Part shown: positions 27,321 through 36,295 of the stretch, piece by piece
Layout: each line of letters starts with the position of its first letter
Position numbering within the stretch: the stretch's first letter is position 1
Assembly (NCBI RefSeq): GCF_004402495.1
Contig: NZ_SOFH01000029.1
Span: 213,979 to 277,978, forward strand
Source: Cryobacterium sp. HLT2-28
Lineage (GTDB): Bacteria > Actinomycetota > Actinomycetes > Actinomycetales > Microbacteriaceae
Direction of reading: 5' to 3'
Length of the DNA stretch: 64,000 nt
The notes under the pieces: generated by a model
Told to the model about the DNA's origin: nothing
Databases searched by the model: none
What the model saw: the letters and a program-made list of their open reading frames with translations, nothing else
Translations under genes and position numbers: made by a program

Positions 27321-28757
27321 GTGCTCGAAAACACACTGCCGGTCGTCATCCAGGGCGGCATGGGCATGGCCGTCTCCTCATGGCAACTCGCCCGCACGGT
27401 GTCCCAGGCCGGTCAGCTCGGCGTCGTGTCCGGGATCGCGCTTGACACCGTGCTCACCCGGCGGCTGCAGGACGGCGACGTGACCGGCGACATCCGTCGG
27501 GCCCTCGCCGCCTTCCCGGTGCCGGCCATCGCCGAGCGAGTGCTGGAGCGGTTCTTCCTGGTCGACGGCCGCCCCACGGGAGGCTCCTACCTGCCCGTGC
27601 CCAAGCTCTCCCTGCACCCCACCCGGGATCAGCAGGAACTGAGCGTGCTGGGCAACTTCGTCGAGGTCTGGCTGGCGAAGGAGGGCCATGCCGGTCTGGT
27701 CGGCATCAACTACATGGAGAAGGTACAACTCGCCACCCCAGCCGCCGCCTTAGGTGCGATGCTGGCCGGCGTGGATTATGTGCTGATGGGAGCGGGAATC
27801 CCGCGGGAGATCCCGCACCTGCTGAACGAGTTCGCGGCGGGCGGGGAGGGCCGGGTCACCATCGACGTCTCCGGCTCGGAGACCGTGCACACCATCGGCG
27901 TCGACCCGGTCGCCCTGCTCGGCGAGGCGCTCCCCTCCCTGAAACGCCCGAAGTTCCTCGCGATCGTCGCCGCGCACGTGCTCGCGTTCTACCTGGCCAG
28001 GGACGAGGAGATCCGCCCCGACGGTTTCATCATCGAGGGCCCGACGGCCGGCGGCCACAATGCACCGCCGCGCGGCCGGCTCACCCTCGACGACGACAAG
28101 CAGCCCATTTACGGCCCCCGGGACGACGCCAACCTCGAGAAGATCGCCGACCTGGGCCTGCCGTTCTGGCTCGCCGGCGGCTATGGCCAGCCCGAACGCG
28201 TGGCCGAGGCCCGCCGGGCCGGCGCGGCCGGTGTGCAGGTCGGCACGCTGTTCGCGCTGAGCCGCGAGTCCGGCCTCGCCGACACCCTCCGTGATGCCGT
28301 GCTCGACCGGCTCGACGACGGCGAACTGTCGATCAGAACGGATGCCGCGGCCTCGCCGACCGGCTTCCCGTTCAAGGTCGCGCAACTGCCGGGAACGCTC
28401 TCCGTGGCCGCCGTCTACGACGATCGGGTGCGGCTCTGCGACCTCAGCTACCTGCGCGAACCGTACCAGCGAAAGGACGGCGTCGTCGGCTTCCGCTGCC
28501 CCAGCGAGCCGGTGCACATGTACGTGCGCAAGGGCGGCGCTGCAGAGGACACGGTCGGCCGGGCCTGCCTCTGCAACGCGCTCACCGCGACGGTCGGCCT
28601 GGGCCAGACCCGCAAGACCGGGTACGTCGAGTCGCCCCTGCTCACCCTCGGCAACGACATCGAGGGTGCCGGTCTGCTCCGCGCCGCGCATCCCGAGGGC
28701 TGGGGTGCGGCCGACGTGGTGGCCTGGCTGCTCGGTCAGGTGCCCGCCGCCCGTTGA
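27321..28757 (+). CDS. NAD(P)H-dependent flavin oxidoreductase, nitronate monooxygenase family
   Basis: 478-residue TIM-barrel flavoprotein. VVIQGGMGMAVSSWQLARTVSQ at the N-terminus, GPTAGGHNAPPRG in the middle, and the phosphate-binding LAGGYG with QVGTLFALSRES. FMN-dependent oxidation of nitronates or a related 2-enoyl reduction is typical. A cysteine-containing segment near the end (VGRACLCNA) could be a metal site. GTG start with a GGAGG binding site. Longer than average for the family. Confidence 0.88.
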   Translation: MLENTLPVVIQGGMGMAVSSWQLARTVSQAGQLGVVSGIALDTVLTRRLQDGDVTGDIRRALAAFPVPAIAERVLERFFLVDGRPTGGSYLPVPKLSLHPTRDQQELSVLGNFVEVWLAKEGHAGLVGINYMEKVQLATPAAALGAMLAGVDYVLMGAGIPREIPHLLNEFAAGGEGRVTIDVSGSETVHTIGVDPVALLGEALPSLKRPKFLAIVAAHVLAFYLARDEEIRPDGFIIEGPTAGGHNAPPRGRLTLDDDKQPIYGPRDDANLEKIADLGLPFWLAGGYGQPERVAEARRAGAAGVQVGTLFALSRESGLADTLRDAVLDRLDDGELSIRTDAAASPTGFPFKVAQLPGTLSVAAVYDDRVRLCDLSYLREPYQRKDGVVGFRCPSEPVHMYVRKGGAAEDTVGRACLCNALTATVGLGQTRKTGYVESPLLTLGNDIEGAGLLRAAHPEGWGAADVVAWLLGQVPAAR

Positions 28758-28899
28758 GCCGCGATTAGCCGCGCCTCCAGCCCGCGCTGCAGGTGAATCA
28801 CGGAGTAAACACCTTCCGCCCACACCTTCCGCCCAATGGGGAGGGTGCTTTCTCCGCAACTCAGCCGAACGCGGTGTCCCGGCGACGGGTGTGCGCGGC

Positions 28900-29793
28900 T
28901 CAGCCGGCGACGTCGAACACGGCCGTGAGGGTGTGGCTCTGGTCGGGTTCGAGCCGCACCCGGTTCTCCCGCACGTTCGCCGATTCGACGCAGACCATCC
29001 CGGTCCACTCGTCGTTGCCGAAGTCGCCCATCGAGGCGGCCTTGGCGATCCACGGGTTCCAGACGATCGTGCTGTGCGAGCCCTGGGTCGTGATCCCCAC
29101 GGTGCGCACGGAGCCGTCGGTCACGGCCGTGGCGGCGGGGCTGTCCAGGTAGATCCGGTCCGTCTCGGCGTTGAACCGCACGGGGCCGGTCTCGGTCCCG
29201 ACCCACATTCCGGCGAGCTGGTCGAGGTAGGGCGCACCCTCGAGGCCGGTGACCTCGGTGGCGCGGATGTCGTCCACGGCCAGGTAGCTGTGCAGCGCCT
29301 CCTCGAAGCCGACGGCATCCGTGTCCCGGTTCGTCACCGTCAGCGCGAGGGTCAGCCGGGCGCCGACGGTCACGGTGTAGAGCGCCTCGAAACGGTGCGG
29401 CCAGGCCGTGGCGCGGGTGGCCGGGCTGTCGGCCAGCCGCAGGGTGACGGCCACGGTGTCGCCGTCGTCTCGCGCGGCGACGAGCTCCCACTCGGCCAAC
29501 CGGGCGAATCCGTGCGCGGGGGCGCCCGGATCGAGCGGGTTGGCGCCGAACCACGGGAAGCAGATCGGAACTCCGCCGCGGATGGCCTTCGCCTCGGTGA
29601 ACAGGCTGGCCGCGCTCAGCCAGAGCACGGGGCGCCCGTCGGCCGGCGTCCACCTGGTCAGGTGAGCGCCGTGCAGGTACAGCTCGGCAGATCCGTGTGA
29701 GCCGTCCACCCGCACGACGGGCAGGCCGCCCTCGCCGGTCTCCAGGCGAACGGATGCCGGCAGAGCGGCCGGGTCGAAGGGTGCGGGTGACAA
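28900..29793 (-). CDS. D-hexose-6-phosphate mutarotase
   Basis: 297-residue galactose-mutarotase-fold protein (YeaD type). Landmarks: HGAHLTRWTP, GGVPICFPWFG, HGFAR, with the catalytic glutamate in CVESANV. Interconverts anomers of glucose-6-phosphate and similar sugars. TTG start at 29793 chosen because CTGGAGG lies just upstream; a longer frame to 29928 is possible but has no binding site. Confidence 0.9.
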   Translation of the reverse strand: MSPAPFDPAALPASVRLETGEGGLPVVRVDGSHGSAELYLHGAHLTRWTPADGRPVLWLSAASLFTEAKAIRGGVPICFPWFGANPLDPGAPAHGFARLAEWELVAARDDGDTVAVTLRLADSPATRATAWPHRFEALYTVTVGARLTLALTVTNRDTDAVGFEEALHSYLAVDDIRATEVTGLEGAPYLDQLAGMWVGTETGPVRFNAETDRIYLDSPAATAVTDGSVRTVGITTQGSHSTIVWNPWIAKAASMGDFGNDEWTGMVCVESANVRENRVRLEPDQSHTLTAVFDVAG

Positions 29794-29970
29794 GGGGCCT
29801 CCAGAATGTTGGCAGCGCCAACGCCGGACTCCAGTTTCGCAGCTTCGGGGCCCTGCCGTTGCGGGACCTCCGCCCAGTGGCGGCGGCGGGCCGGCGGGGC
29901 TACCGTGTGCCCTGGGCGATCGCGTCATCCGGCCCGATCGGACTGACCAGCCAACCAGGAGGTGGCGGAC

Positions 29971-30285
29971 ATGTCAGGATTCACGGAACCAGGCCAATCG
30001 GGCTTCGTGCCCGGTCAGGACGCCTCGGCGCAGCCGGCAACGGACCGGGAATGGGCGGGCAGGAGGCTCGAACGCAGTCGCAAGCTCGGCGACACCATTG
30101 TGGCGTATGTTGTGATCAACCTGTTCCTGATCGGCATCTGGGCGGCGGTCGGCATGGGCTATTTCTGGCCCGGCTGGGTACTCGCCGGGTGGGGTGTCGC
30201 GCTGGTGCTGGAATCCTGGAGCCTGTCCTACACCCGGGCCATCACGGACGCCGACATCGAGCGGGAGATGCGCAAGGGCAGCTAA
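29971..30285 (+). CDS. 2TM-domain membrane protein
   Basis: 104 residues. A polar N-terminus (PGQSGFVPGQD) is followed by AGRRLERSRKLGDTIVAYVVINLFLIGIWA and a second helix, then a short cytosolic tail with the RxxxxExE-like signature of the 2TM family. ATG at 29971 chosen over GTG at 29962, because AGGAGG then has normal spacing. Two-gene unit with the following membrane gene. Confidence 0.85.
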   Translation: MSGFTEPGQSGFVPGQDASAQPATDREWAGRRLERSRKLGDTIVAYVVINLFLIGIWAAVGMGYFWPGWVLAGWGVALVLESWSLSYTRAITDADIEREMRKGS

Positions 30286-30315
30286 CGGCGCAATCACGAC
30301 GAGACGGAGTTGGAC

Positions 30316-30537
30316 ATGGCGAAAAAACGGTGGAGCGAACTGACCGGCAGCCAGCGGGCGGGGACGATCGTGGGCTCGGCGGTGCAGTTCGCCCTGGCAG
30401 CAGCGGCGTGGTCCGACCTCGCGAACCGGCCGGCGAAGCTCGTCAACGGGAAGAAGGCGGTGTGGGCGGTGGTCATCGCGGTGAACTTCGTCGGCCCGAT
30501 CTCATACTTCCTGTTGGGTCGACGCGCTCACCGCTGA
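30316..30537 (+). CDS. PLDc_N-type small membrane protein
   Basis: 73 residues with two hydrophobic segments (AGTIVGSAVQFALAAAAWSDL and VWAVVIAVNFVGPISYFLLG), as in the phospholipase-D nuclease N-terminal-like domain. ATG at 30316 is preceded by CGGAG. 31 bases after the 2TM gene. Probably a small helper of membrane stress; no enzymatic residues. Confidence 0.8.
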   Translation: MAKKRWSELTGSQRAGTIVGSAVQFALAAAAWSDLANRPAKLVNGKKAVWAVVIAVNFVGPISYFLLGRRAHR

Positions 30538-30665
30538 CTTCGCCCGGGAGGTCGGTTTCAGCGTTCCGCGCGGCTGCGTCCCTGGTCCAGCAGTCGGCGG
30601 GCGTGGTGGCGATCCTCCGGGACGCCTCCATTGCCGCGCGGGGCGTCGCGGAATAGCCTGTGCGC

Positions 30666-31400
30666 ATGTGCGGACGCTTCGCGATGGACAAGGACACCGA
30701 CGACCTGATCCGGGAGTTCGTCGCATCCGGCGGCGATTTCCGGGACTGGCGGCCGTCGTACAACATCGCCCCGACCGATCTCGTCCCCGTCGTGCGCGAA
30801 TGGGAGCACGACCACACCGTCACCCGCGAGGTGGACGGGGCCACCTGGGGCCTGGCCCCGGCCTGGGCGGCCGGCGCGCAGGCCGCGCCGGCCGGCTCGA
30901 AGACCAATGCCCGGCGCCCGGCCCCGATCAACGCCCGCCTCGAGACCGTGGCCACGAACGGCATGTTCCGTGCCGCGTTCACCTCCTGGCGGTGCATCGT
31001 GCCGATGACCGGCTATTACGAATGGGAAGACCTGCCCGACGGCAAACAACCGCACTTCATCCATGGCGACGGCGTCCTGGCAGCGGCCGGACTCTACGCC
31101 GGGCGGCAGGAGCACGACGGAACCTGGTCGCACAGCATGGCGGTGATCACCAGGGAGGCCCGGGACGCCTCCGGCGACATCCACGACCGGATGCCCGCCT
31201 TCCTCACCAGGGATGCCTGGGATGAGTGGCTACGGCCGGGCAAGGTCGCCGACCCCGGTGCCCTGCTCGACCTGCTCGACCGGTCGTCACTGACGGTGGC
31301 CGGCAACATCAGGAGCCACCCGGTGTCGCGCCGCGTCAACAACGCGCGGGTGCCCGACGAGGAGAAGCGGGACCCGGAGCTCATTGACCCTTTGCTCTGA
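30666..31400 (+). CDS. yedK: SRAP/YedK DNA-protein crosslink protein
   Basis: 244 residues. The invariant Met-Cys at the N-terminus (MCGRF) gives the C2 that covalently traps abasic sites in single-stranded DNA. The rest of the SRAP core is present: N in SYNIAPTD, the glutamate in TGYYEWE, and the histidine in the HPVS segment. I chose the ATG at 30666, not the GTG at 30660, because cysteine must be residue 2. Last gene with core-genome character. Confidence 0.95.
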   Translation: MCGRFAMDKDTDDLIREFVASGGDFRDWRPSYNIAPTDLVPVVREWEHDHTVTREVDGATWGLAPAWAAGAQAAPAGSKTNARRPAPINARLETVATNGMFRAAFTSWRCIVPMTGYYEWEDLPDGKQPHFIHGDGVLAAAGLYAGRQEHDGTWSHSMAVITREARDASGDIHDRMPAFLTRDAWDEWLRPGKVADPGALLDLLDRSSLTVAGNIRSHPVSRRVNNARVPDEEKRDPELIDPLL

Positions 31401-32014
31401 TTCTGATCAATTGCATCGAGTTGATCCCGTGAAATCATTGGGATGGCGGTCCCGGCCGAGGTCGCTGTAGTTGCAACCAATCGGCGAGTCGCTCACGCAA
31501 CCTGTTATGTGGGTGCAGACGCGGTTTCACCACATCCCGCGCGATGAAGACGAGCCGATCATGGACGAACATTGGCAGGGTTTCGCGATCACGACTCGCG
31601 ACCTTACTGCGACAAACGAACTCATTCTTGGTCGCTAAGTTCCGAACCTTGCTTTGGCGGTCTCTCGCCGATTGCCCAACGCAGTCGCTCAATCATCTCC
31701 TGTACGGCCGCGACGAGATGGGCCGACGATTGTGATTCCGGCAGAGGGTTATGCGACGTAGTTATGAGAATCGCCGCGCTGCGAGAATCCGGCGATCCGC
31801 AAAGGCGAAAAACGGGAGTCGTGAGACGTCTTATATCCCTACGGTTACGAGACGACACATTTGCCGATCTGGATCGCGCATCACGATCCCGCGTTTGTTC
31901 ACCGTCCGGGTTGCGGGTGGTCCGCTCCTTCAGCGGAGGTGGACCTCGCCTGCCATGCTCGTCCATGAGCTCCCACCCAACGGAGGAGCAAAGCAAAAAT
32001 CCACTGGAGGCATT
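31401..32014 (-). other. Gap at the left edge of the accessory region
   Basis: Composition drops in GC and no intact gene is convincing. On the minus strand two frames give protein-like pieces that would join by one frameshift near 31650: EMIERLRWAIGERPPKQGSE and MFVHDRLVFIARDVVKPRL. They could be a decayed gene of unknown kind. The GGCATCCG octamer that is frequent upstream is absent from here on. Confidence 0.3.
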
Positions 32015-33290
32015 GTGACGATGATCAAACATCTTGAAGTGGGCTCAGTCTTGGCTGCAACATTCATCGATGGCATCGATGAGACCCCGCACGTAGTGGG
32101 AACCTTGAAGCTTGACGATGAACGCGGAGTCCGAGTCTTCATCCCGTTTGTTCAGGGCAGCAAAGAGTTCGAATCAGTCGAAGACTGGTTTGACGGACAG
32201 AATCCCCCTTCTCATCTGTCGGTTATTGGGAACAATCTCCGAATCGGCCTCTTCGGCTGTGGCTTCAGTGGACTAACTTCGAACACTCCACATGGAACTG
32301 CGGAAGGGCACATCGATGCTGAGGAAGCAGTGTTGAAGGAACGTGACGGGGAGTTCTCGGATCCTCTGCGAGTCAAAGAAGTCATCTCAGAGATTGATGG
32401 ACTCTACGAATGGGCACGGCTGAAATCAGTCACGACTGACCATTCAACAGAGGGGGACGGCTGGTCATTAACCAACACCCTTGCCTTCACTGTGAAGGCT
32501 GCCCAGGGTCTTATATGGCGACAAGGTGATGCCACTCTTTCCGTTTCAACAACGTTCAGCGGGTCCAGCGGTCGTGGCATCAACCTCGAAGAGAAGGCAG
32601 TCCTCCGCAGCGCTTTTGATCTTCCGCGTTCCTTCCATGAACACTTGGTTGAACAGCGGAAATTCGTCACATTCCTGTCGCTGATGTTCGGAACTTCGCT
32701 CTCGTTTCGAGGACATCGCGTGAGGGACGACCGCTACACGACCAAAACCATGGGGGTCAGATCATGGACTATCCCTCCGTTGAGCTCATCAGTAGGCAGA
32801 CCATCCGCGAATACTCCAAACCTTTGCCGCCCAAGAAGGAACTGGACCACCCACTTGTTCGGATGCCTCAACTTCAGTCCGAGTCTCTATCTCAATGGTC
32901 TGACAACTACGACCAGTGGGAGAGGTTCATTCTGCCTATCTCAGGGGTCTACCGGGTGCAAACGTCAATGTCATTCGTAGAGAACATCGCCTCAACTCAG
33001 CAATGAGCCTCGAGGCGCTCGGCGCTGTCCTCGTCGGCTACGTGGAGGGCGAGGAGGCCACCTATCAGGAGGGCAAACGGGCGGTCGAATTCGCGACGAA
33101 GATGAAAGATCCGTCGACGCCAAAGAAGGCATCCTCTCGCTGGAAAACGGTAGCTACCGACATCTACCGTGGCATCAAGCCCCTCGGTCTCAACTGGAAA
33201 CAGATCGCCGCGTCAGAGATTGCCTTGGCACGGGCGGTAGCGAACAATTACAACACCCTCAAGCATCCAAGCAAGGGCTCGTCGGAATTT
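32015..33290 (+). pseudogene. ApeA-like HEPN protein gene, frameshifted and cut by an IS
   Basis: Resembles ApeA-type abortive-infection proteins, which act as HEPN RNases against phage. Start GTG at 32015 behind CTGGAGG. Frame 1 (to about 32755) gives the N-terminal domain, with EVISEIDGLYEWARLKSV and LEEKAVLRSAF. Frame 2 (about 32764-32940) continues with SWTIPPLSSS-like sequence and WERFILPIS. Frame 3 (from about 32950) reads HRLNSAMSLEALGAVL and a HEPN-like ARAVANNYNTLKHPSKG. At least two frameshifts and loss of the C-terminus at the IS end at 33290. No longer functional; the family call is by resemblance. Confidence 0.6.
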
Positions 33291-33317
33291 GTCAAGGTGA
33301 ATGAGGCCAGCGTGACT

Positions 33318-34319
33318 TTAGGCGGCTAGTTTCGGCCCTTCTTCTTGTTCGGCTGGCTTGTTGATCCAGGCAGCGTCGGGGGTGGCGAGGATCTTCGGGT
33401 CGAGGTTGGTGCTGAAGCGCTCAGGGTTCCGGGCGCGGGCTGCGGCGAGGGTCGCCGCCCGCTCGGCGGCTTTGCCGGCTGCGAGGCCGAAGTGGACGTC
33501 CGCGGGCGTGTTCAGCCCGATGCCGGTGTGCCGGTGGGTGTGGTTGTAACCCTCGACGAAGGTGTTCATGAAGCGGCGGGCGTCGCCGAGGCTGGCGAAG
33601 CGTTCCGGGAAAACCGGGGCGAACTTGAGCGTCTTGAACCACGCCTCCGAGTAGGGGTTGTCGTTGCTGACCCGGGGCCGGGAGTGCGACTTGGTCACTT
33701 CCAAATCCGAGAGCAGGGCGGCGACGGTCTTGCTCGTCATCGACGTGCCGCGGTCCGCGTGGACTACCTGCGGGGTGCCATGAATGCCGAAGGTCTCTCT
33801 CATCATCTCCGCGGCCAGGACGGCGGATTCGGCCGGATGGACCTTCACGCCGACGATGTAGCGGGAGAAGATATCGATCATCACGTAGGCGTCGAAGTAC
33901 TTGCCCTTGATCGGCCCGGGCAGCTTCGTGATGTCCCACGTATAGACCTGCCCGGGGCCGGTGGCGACCAGTTCCGGGATCGCCCGGGCCGGGTGCCGGG
34001 CCAGCCGACGGCGTTCCTTGACCTGCTTGTTCTCGGCCAACACCCGATAGATCGTTGAGATCGACGCCAAATACACGCCCTCATCCCGCAGCTGCGCGTA
34101 GATCTGGATCGGCGGCAAGTCCACGAACCGGGCCGAGTTCACCACCGCCAAGATCCGGGCCCGCTCCAGGACGTCGAGCCGGTTCGCCGGCACCACCACC
34201 GGCCGGGCCACCTGGGCGCGAGGCGTCCGGGTCGCGGTCGCCCGCGGCAACCCGACCAGCACGGCGGCCGTCCGAGTCGAAACGCCGCGGCCGGTCAGGT
34301 CGCGGTAGGTGGTCATCAC
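33318..34319 (-). CDS. IS3-family transposase, OrfB (DDE integrase domain)
   Basis: 333 residues. Helix-turn-helix_21-type region followed by an rve integrase core: first aspartate in YTWDITKLPG, second in VVHADRGTSM, glutamate in PYSEAWFKTLKF. Complete catalytic triad, so possibly active. GTG start overlaps the orfA stop (GTGATG), so translation is probably by coupling and not by the frameshift that is usual in IS3. Confidence 0.92.
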   Translation of the reverse strand: MMTTYRDLTGRGVSTRTAAVLVGLPRATATRTPRAQVARPVVVPANRLDVLERARILAVVNSARFVDLPPIQIYAQLRDEGVYLASISTIYRVLAENKQVKERRRLARHPARAIPELVATGPGQVYTWDITKLPGPIKGKYFDAYVMIDIFSRYIVGVKVHPAESAVLAAEMMRETFGIHGTPQVVHADRGTSMTSKTVAALLSDLEVTKSHSRPRVSNDNPYSEAWFKTLKFAPVFPERFASLGDARRFMNTFVEGYNHTHRHTGIGLNTPADVHFGLAAGKAAERAATLAAARARNPERFSTNLDPKILATPDAAWINKPAEQEEGPKLAA

Positions 34320-34756
34320 GGTTTCGTCTGCGGTGTTTCGTCCCGCGAGCTCTTCGAAAGATTTTCGAGTAGCTCGTGCATTTTTGACATGATCTCCAAC
34401 GCCACCCCCGTCGTTTCCAACCGCCGTTCCGTCAACTCAAGCTGGCGGCGGAGCCGGGCGATCTCGGCCTGCTCGGGCGTGAGCCGGCCGATCTTCTCCC
34501 CGGGTTTCTTGCCCTGCAGCACGCCCGCATCGCGCAGCTTTCGCCACTCCGTGATCTGCGAGGAATAGATGCCCTGCTCCCGCAAATACGCGCCGCCCCC
34601 GTTGCCGGAGATGGCGTCCTCGTAGGCGGCGAGGTGGTCGAGTTTCTGCTTCGGCGTGAACGAACGCCGGGGCGTGGGGCCGCCCGCGCGGGGGCCGGGA
34701 CTGCTGTTGTTCATGGAACTATCGTCGCGCACGGCGATCAACGAGGGGCTGGACAT
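34316..34756 (-). CDS. IS3-family transposase, OrfA
   Basis: 146 residues. Conserved RRSFTPKQKLDHLAAYEDAI and SSQITEWRKLRDAGVLQG helix-turn-helix, then a leucine-zipper-like RLRRQLELTERRLETTGVAL. Binds the inverted ends and pairs with OrfB. Almost identical to the copy at 46643-47083. Confidence 0.9.
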   Translation of the reverse strand: MSSPSLIAVRDDSSMNNSSPGPRAGGPTPRRSFTPKQKLDHLAAYEDAISGNGGGAYLREQGIYSSQITEWRKLRDAGVLQGKKPGEKIGRLTPEQAEIARLRRQLELTERRLETTGVALEIMSKMHELLENLSKSSRDETPQTKP

Positions 34757-34839
34757 GATGGGACTTCCTGATTCTCGCCCTACATCAAACGGCGGACTTG
34801 CTCTGAGCTACTGGCCTCAACTCACCCTGACACGTAGGG

Positions 34840-35071
34840 GTTCCCCGATCCCCTTCATACACGGCTTCTCAGCGATATTTCGTCAGGAATTGTTCGCCTC
34901 AATGCGCTCAAGCTGGTGACGGATGATGAGGATCTCATCATCGGGTCGCAGTCCACCCATCTGTTCCGACGCACACTGAGCATTTTCGCTGATGAGCGGC
35001 TGTTCATTTCGGATAACGGAGAGATCGTCTCGCTCGATGCAGAAGTCCCAACGGCCGATGAGGGGTCGTAA
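34840..35071 (+). pseudogene. 3' remnant of an unidentified gene next to the IS
   Basis: Open frame without start, ending at TAA 35069-35071. It reads ...DISSGIVRLNALKLVTD, then DLIIGSQSTHLFRRTLSIF, then ERLFISDNGEIVSLDAEV. It looks like a real protein tail, perhaps beta-rich, truncated by the IS. It could be the end of the ApeA-like gene or of a different gene; the sequence does not decide. Confidence 0.5.
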
Positions 35072-35199
35072 CGGCCATTTGCCTCGACACTCCACATGCT
35101 GGCGATCGACCGGAGAAAGTCTGAGGTGTCTCGCAACTGGAGTGCCTCACAACCCATGGGATACAAGACACTGACACCTGTTCCGGAGCGGCGCAGGCA

Positions 35200-35739
35200 A
35201 TGAGTTCGATGCGCCAAATAGCGATCACAGAACGCCGCCAGAGAGCGCAAAGAGTCACAGACAAGGCGTCGGGGAAGGACCTAAACCGGCCGGAACTGGA
35301 GGAGTTGATCAAGTTTGTCCGCGACGGCGATACCGTTCTCGTGCACTCGATGGACCGCCTTGCCCGCAACTTGGAGGATTTCCGCTTGATCGTACGCCGG
35401 CTCACGGCGAAGAAGGTCCGGGTCGAGTTCGTCAAAGAGCAACTCGGCTTCACCGGAGACGACAACGCGATGGCAAACCTGCTTCTGAATGTCATGGGTG
35501 CTTTTGCTGAGTTCGAGCGCTTTTTGATCCGCGAGCGTCAGCGTGAGGGTATTGCCTTGGCCAAGAAGCGTGGCGTCTATCGCGGCCGTACTCCGTCCCT
35601 TGACGGGGCTCGCGCCGCGGAGCTGCGGGGGAAGGCCGCCGCCGGTGTGCCAAAAGCTGCTCTGGCTCGAGACTTTGGGATCAGCCGCGAAACCGTCTGC
35701 GCCTACCTCCGCGCTGAGGCCGGAAGGAATATTTGGTGA
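35200..35739 (+). pseudogene. Serine recombinase (resolvase/invertase) lacking its catalytic N-terminus
   Basis: From about residue 20 it is a normal Tn3-type resolvase: TDKASGKDLNRPELEELI, VLVHSMDRLARNLEDF, GAFAEFERFLIRERQREGI, and a C-terminal helix-turn-helix (AALARDFGISRETVCAYL). The first 30 or so residues with the nucleophilic serine are replaced by unrelated sequence (MSSMRQIAITERRQRAQ). A frame at 35156 (MGYKTLTPVPERRRQ) resembles the missing start with T in place of S, but it is out of frame and stops. Not expected to recombine DNA. Confidence 0.75.
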
Positions 35740-35930
35740 GGTGGGCGCCATGCCTGCAGCGGGGGAGCGGAGCCAGTTCGCACGCCTGTACCTGGTGACG
35801 ACGCTGACGCCGGTGCACAACGGCATCTAAAACGGCCCACTGCCACTGCCACGGCCGCCAACTCAGGCCGTGTCCCGTGTGATGTAAGGGCTTACGGATC
35901 AGGCGTGGCTCTGCGCCGCTCAACGTTCGG

Positions 35931-36205
35931 TTAGCGAGTGGTCGCGTCGTCGAGCAGCGCTGTTTCGTTCTGGGCGTAGGTTCCGAGGCCTGATGCGGCG
36001 AGGAAGTGTTCTGCGTCGGCCGCTGCGGCGCAGCCGGTTCCGGCGGCGGTGATCGCCTGCCGGTACCGGTGGTCGACGAGGTCGCCGCAGGCGAACACGC
36101 CGGGCAGGTTGGTGGCGGTGGTGGGGTGGTCCACCAGCACGTAGTTGTCCGCGTCTACGTTGACTTGGCCGAGGACGAGTTCGCTGCGGGGGTCGTGGCC
36201 GTGCA
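35931..36205 (-). pseudogene. trxB: trxB 3' fragment (thioredoxin reductase C-terminus)
   Basis: Reads [20 protein letters not shown], then [19 protein letters not shown] with the NADPH/FAD ending [15 protein letters not shown]: the last 90 residues of thioredoxin reductase. The FAD- and NADPH-binding parts and the CxxC are missing. The break is exactly at the 95-bp IS21-like repeat, so a trxB gene was cut by that element. Confidence 0.85.
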
Positions 36206-36295
36206 GAGGAGTACGAAAAGGCCAATGTTCACACTGGCCTGCACAACCCCGAAAACTCAGGGGCTCGTTGCGCAGACGACTTCGGGAAATGACAG
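36201..36295. repeat. 95-bp IS21-like end, copy A (left border of the arc module)
   Basis: Starts GTGCAGAGGAGTACGAAAAG and ends ...AAATGACAG. It matches 43186-43280 with four mismatches, same orientation. Internally it has GGCCAATGTTCACACTGGCC (an imperfect palindrome). The GTGCAGAGGAGTA word is tandemly repeated at 32-bp spacing in copy B, as in the multiple terminal repeats of IS21-type elements. Confidence 0.8.

Larger units (their letters stand above)
33290..34839 (-). mobile_element. IS3-family insertion sequence, apparently complete
   Basis: About 1.55 kb. Imperfect inverted ends: GTCAAGGTGAATGAGGCCAG at 33291-33310 and the complement of CTGGCCTCAACTCACCCTGAC at 34811-34831. The two other right ends in this window continue to GACACGTAGGG, so the real right boundary may be about 34839. 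Carries orfA and orfB on the minus strand with a TGATG overlap. No clear target duplication, so one end may have been rearranged. Inserted into the ApeA-like gene. Confidence 0.8.

Noticed and set aside
28790..28860. Terminator after the flavin oxidoreductase (CACCTTCCGCCC repeated, then GGGGAGGGTG)
   Set aside because: The stem needs bulges and lacks a clear U-tract; the duplication of CACCTTCCGCCCA alone is not strong enough to call.
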